A stretch of 8,521 nucleotides of DNA from an uncultured Alphaproteobacteria bacterium. GTDB taxonomy: Bacteria > Pseudomonadota > Alphaproteobacteria > Caulobacterales > Aquidulcibacteraceae. The position numbers and the translations under genes were made by a program. The notes under the pieces are model-generated. The model did not search any database. It was not told the origin of the DNA and was given only the letters and a program-made list of their open reading frames with translations. Below, one piece after another: positions 6,857 through 8,521 of the stretch (its first letter is position 1; every line of letters begins with the position of its first letter). The DNA lies in the NCBI GenBank assembly GCA_937967725.1, contig CALBSY010000097.1, positions 1 to 8,521 on the forward strand, given 5' to 3'.

Positions 6857-7422
6857 CGCACCTCACCAACGCGCACTTCATCACCGAGCGAAACTAACTT
6901 GAGCCCGCCCTGTTCGAGCACAAGTTCTGTGATCGAAGCGTAGCCGGGCTTGCACACGATGGTTTCATCGCGCCCGAGCGCGGCGCCGACGATGACGTTG
7001 ATAGCGATGAAGTGTGTGAACACGGCGGTGTCATCACCGATGTTGCGCACGAAGCCAAGCATCTCTTCGCGCCAAAGGTGAAGTTCAGGCGCAAGGGAGC
7101 GCCACGCACGCGGCGCGCCGCCCTGCCAGGGAAAATTTGCGAGCAACCACGCGCGGCGATCTTGTGCTTCGGGGGGCGAGGCCACCTCGCTCACCCGCGG
7201 TTCGATCTCCGGCGCTACGCCCCGTATCCCGGCATAGACCGCAGCGGTTTCCCGGCAGCGGCGCATGGGCGAGGAGATAACGTCGAGGTCTCCGAAAGCC
7301 GCCAACGCCGCGGCCGCAGCGCGCGCCTGCTCGCGGCCCTGCTCCGACAGGCCCGGATCATTCGAGGCGCCGCACCAGGCCGCATCTGGCTCGCCATGTC
7401 GGATCAACAACAAACGTGTCAT
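6853..7422 (-). CDS. Histidine phosphatase (phosphoglycerate mutase-like) family protein
   Basis: The 189-residue cytoplasmic protein has the complete phosphatase core of the family. RHGE at 8-11 carries the phospho-accepting His9. SPMRRCRETA at 51-60 holds the phosphate-binding Arg55. Glu79 in RVSEV is a likely acid. The second catalytic His is His137 in FTHFIAINVIVG. Length and motifs fit small broad-specificity phosphatases or cobalamin-type (CobC-like) phosphatases, but the substrate cannot be read from sequence. A mutase role is less likely because the protein is short. The gene ends inside the start of nnr (GTGA overlap), so the two are probably one transcript with coupled translation. 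The first ATG is used; GGAGG lies about 15 nt upstream, farther than usual. It is divergent from glnB. Confidence 0.9.
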   Translation of the reverse strand: MTRLLLIRHGEPDAAWCGASNDPGLSEQGREQARAAAAALAAFGDLDVISSPMRRCRETAAVYAGIRGVAPEIEPRVSEVASPPEAQDRRAWLLANFPWQGGAPRAWRSLAPELHLWREEMLGFVRNIGDDTAVFTHFIAINVIVGAALGRDETIVCKPGYASITELVLEQGGLKLVSLGDEVRVGEVR

Positions 7423-7466
7423 AGGGCGAGCTTAGTGCCTCCGCTCCGCGCGACCAGCCGCGAACT

Positions 7467-7499
7467 TAGGCGCCGCTGCCTCGAAACGAGGCGCCCCTA
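7467..7499. promoter_or_regulatory. GC-rich palindrome between the divergent phosphatase and glnB genes
   Basis: GCCTCG (7478-7483) and CGAGGC (7487-7492) form a perfect six-pair inverted repeat around AAA. Outside it, TAGG (7467-7470) can pair with CCTA (7496-7499), making an extended interrupted dyad. It sits in the 172-bp divergent region, about 96 bp before the glnB start and 45 bp before the phosphatase start. There is no T-run on either side, so it is not an intrinsic terminator in either direction. An operator or a 5' leader hairpin are both possible; which protein would bind is unknown. Confidence 0.35.
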
Positions 7500-7594
7500 G
7501 CCCGCCAACAGACGCCGGCAGGCCGACGCCTTCCAGACTCACCGCCGCCGGGTTCAAGACCGAGCCAACGCACACGCACAAAGGGGCGCTTCCG

Positions 7595-7933
7595 ATGAAG
7601 AAGATCGAAGCCATCATAAAGCCGTTCAAACTGGATGACGTCAAAGAAGCGCTCCAAGAGATCGGCTTGCAGGGCATGACGGTGGTCGAGGCCAAGGGAT
7701 TTGGCCGGCAAAAGGGCCACACGGAACTCTATCGCGGCGCTGAGTACGTGGTGGACTTCCTACCGAAGCTGAAAGTCGAGGTCGTGCTCTCCGACGATCA
7801 GGTCGAGGGCGCGCTGGAGGCCATCCAAAAGGCGGCGAAGACCGGCAAGATCGGCGACGGCAAGATCTTTGTTATCGATGTTCAGAACGCGGTGCGCATC
7901 CGCACTGGCGAAACCGGCGCGGCGGCAGTCTGA
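7595..7933 (+). CDS. glnB: Nitrogen regulatory protein PII
   Basis: PII is the cytoplasmic trimeric sensor of 2-oxoglutarate, ATP/ADP and, through uridylylation, glutamine; it controls glutamine synthetase adenylylation and nitrogen-responsive transcription. The 112-residue length is standard. The N-terminal MKKIEAIIKPFKLDDV, the T-loop with the uridylylation tyrosine Tyr51 in RGAEYV, the B-loop TGKIGDGKIFV (83-93) and the C-terminal RIRTGE (101-106) are all present. A ribosome-binding site AAGGGG (7581-7586) lies eight nt before the ATG. glnA follows 94 nt downstream on the same strand, the usual alphaproteobacterial glnBA order, which favours calling this GlnB rather than the GlnK paralog that usually sits beside amtB. 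Confidence 0.97.
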   Translation: MKKIEAIIKPFKLDDVKEALQEIGLQGMTVVEAKGFGRQKGHTELYRGAEYVVDFLPKLKVEVVLSDDQVEGALEAIQKAAKTGKIGDGKIFVIDVQNAVRIRTGETGAAAV

Positions 7934-7972
7934 TCGGCCCCGTCCGCCACTGATTCTCCGGGGCGCGGCCGA
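7934..7972 (+). promoter_or_regulatory. Intercistronic hairpin between glnB and glnA
   Basis: Immediately after the glnB stop, TCGG-CCCCG (7934-7942) can pair with CGGGG (7959-7963) and, after a five-base bulge, CCGA (7969-7972). No T-run follows, so it is not a typical terminator. It may stabilise the glnB message or tune readthrough into glnA. The pairing is seen by eye only. Confidence 0.3.
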
Positions 7973-8027
7973 CCGAGCGGCGCACGTCCCGCCTCACAAG
8001 TAATGCACGCGCTCGGGGGAGATACCG

Positions 8028-8521
8028 ATGTCTGACGAAGTCATGAAGTTGATCAAGGACAAGGAAGTCCAATACGTCGACCTCCGCTTCACCGACCTAC
8101 GCGGGAAGATGCAGCACGTCACGTTCGATGTGGGCATGATCACGCCTGACGTATTCGATGAAGGCCTGATGTTCGACGGCTCGTCCATCGCCGGATGGAA
8201 AGCCATCAACGAAAGCGACATGGTTATGCGGCCGGATTCCGCTGGCGCGCACATCGATCCGTTCTATCAGCAAACCACGCTGGCGTTGTTTTGTGATATC
8301 CTCGAGCCCGGCACGCTGCAACCGTACGCGCGCGACCCGCGCTCGATCGCCAAGAAAGCCGAGGCCTATGTAAAATCGTCAGGCGCCGGTGACGTCGCCT
8401 ACTTCGGTCCGGAAGCAGAATTCTTCGTCTTCGACGACGTGCGCTGGTCCACCGACGCGTGGAACACGGGGTACTCTTTCGACTCCACCGAACTGCCTGC
8501 CAACAGCAGCAAGCCATACGA
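8028..8521 (+). CDS. glnA: Glutamine synthetase type I, N-terminal part (cut by window edge)
   Basis: This enzyme makes glutamine from glutamate, ammonia and ATP and is the main ammonia-assimilation step. The window holds the first 164 codons of a protein that is usually about 470 residues. The beta-grasp N-terminal domain is present, including the conserved MFDGSSIAGW (48-57) followed by NESDM (61-65). The start of the catalytic domain, YFGPEAEFFVFD (125-136), carries the metal-binding glutamates at 129 and 131. The reading frame is open to the last base, with no defect. The start has GGGAG (8017-8021) six nt upstream. It follows glnB, whose product controls glutamine synthetase activity, so the pair is a functional operon. 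The adenylylation site lies beyond the window and cannot be checked. Confidence 0.97.
   Translation, partial: MSDEVMKLIKDKEVQYVDLRFTDLRGKMQHVTFDVGMITPDVFDEGLMFDGSSIAGWKAINESDMVMRPDSAGAHIDPFYQQTTLALFCDILEPGTLQPYARDPRSIAKKAEAYVKSSGAGDVAYFGPEAEFFVFDDVRWSTDAWNTGYSFDSTELPANSSKPY

Noticed and set aside
6159..6902. Long plus-strand open frame opposite nnr
   Set aside because: It lies wholly antisense to a well-supported enzyme gene, with Ala/Arg/Ser/Pro-rich composition typical of a shadow frame in GC-rich DNA and no family motif.

Overview
The window looks like chromosomal housekeeping DNA from a GC-rich alphaproteobacterium, most plausibly of the Caulobacterales/Hyphomonadaceae type. This is inferred from the glnB-glnA pair, the trigger factor with a Pro/Lys-rich tail next to clpP, and the style of the coding sequences. 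The sequence does not fix the genus.

Layout, left to right. Positions 1-286 hold no convincing gene. They contain a structured, repeat-bearing stretch with a 17-bp imperfect direct repeat 101 bp apart and two mutually exclusive hairpins. From 287 to 7422 every gene lies on the minus strand, so it reads right to left: a histidine-phosphatase-family protein overlapping the bifunctional NAD(P)H-hydrate repair enzyme (nnr) by 4 nt, then a weak terminator-like hairpin. A two-helix membrane protein, tRNA-Leu(UAG), trigger factor (tig) and ClpP follow. Last come two adjacent, clearly paralogous exported proteins of unknown function. From 7595 to the right edge the plus strand carries glnB (PII) and the first 164 codons of glnA (glutamine synthetase).

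Functionally there are three modules. Metabolite repair: the phosphatase-family gene is probably translationally coupled to nnr. Protein folding and turnover: tig-clpP, followed not by clpX but by the two secreted paralogs at gaps of 48 and 29 nt. Nitrogen control: glnB-glnA, divergent from the phosphatase gene across a 172-bp region with a perfect GC-rich palindrome.

Most of the window is ordinary. The parts that could be undescribed are the tandem pair of exported paralogs in the position where clpX is often found, the structured element at the left end, and the palindrome upstream of glnB. No CRISPR array, transposase, phage gene or toxin-antitoxin pair was seen.
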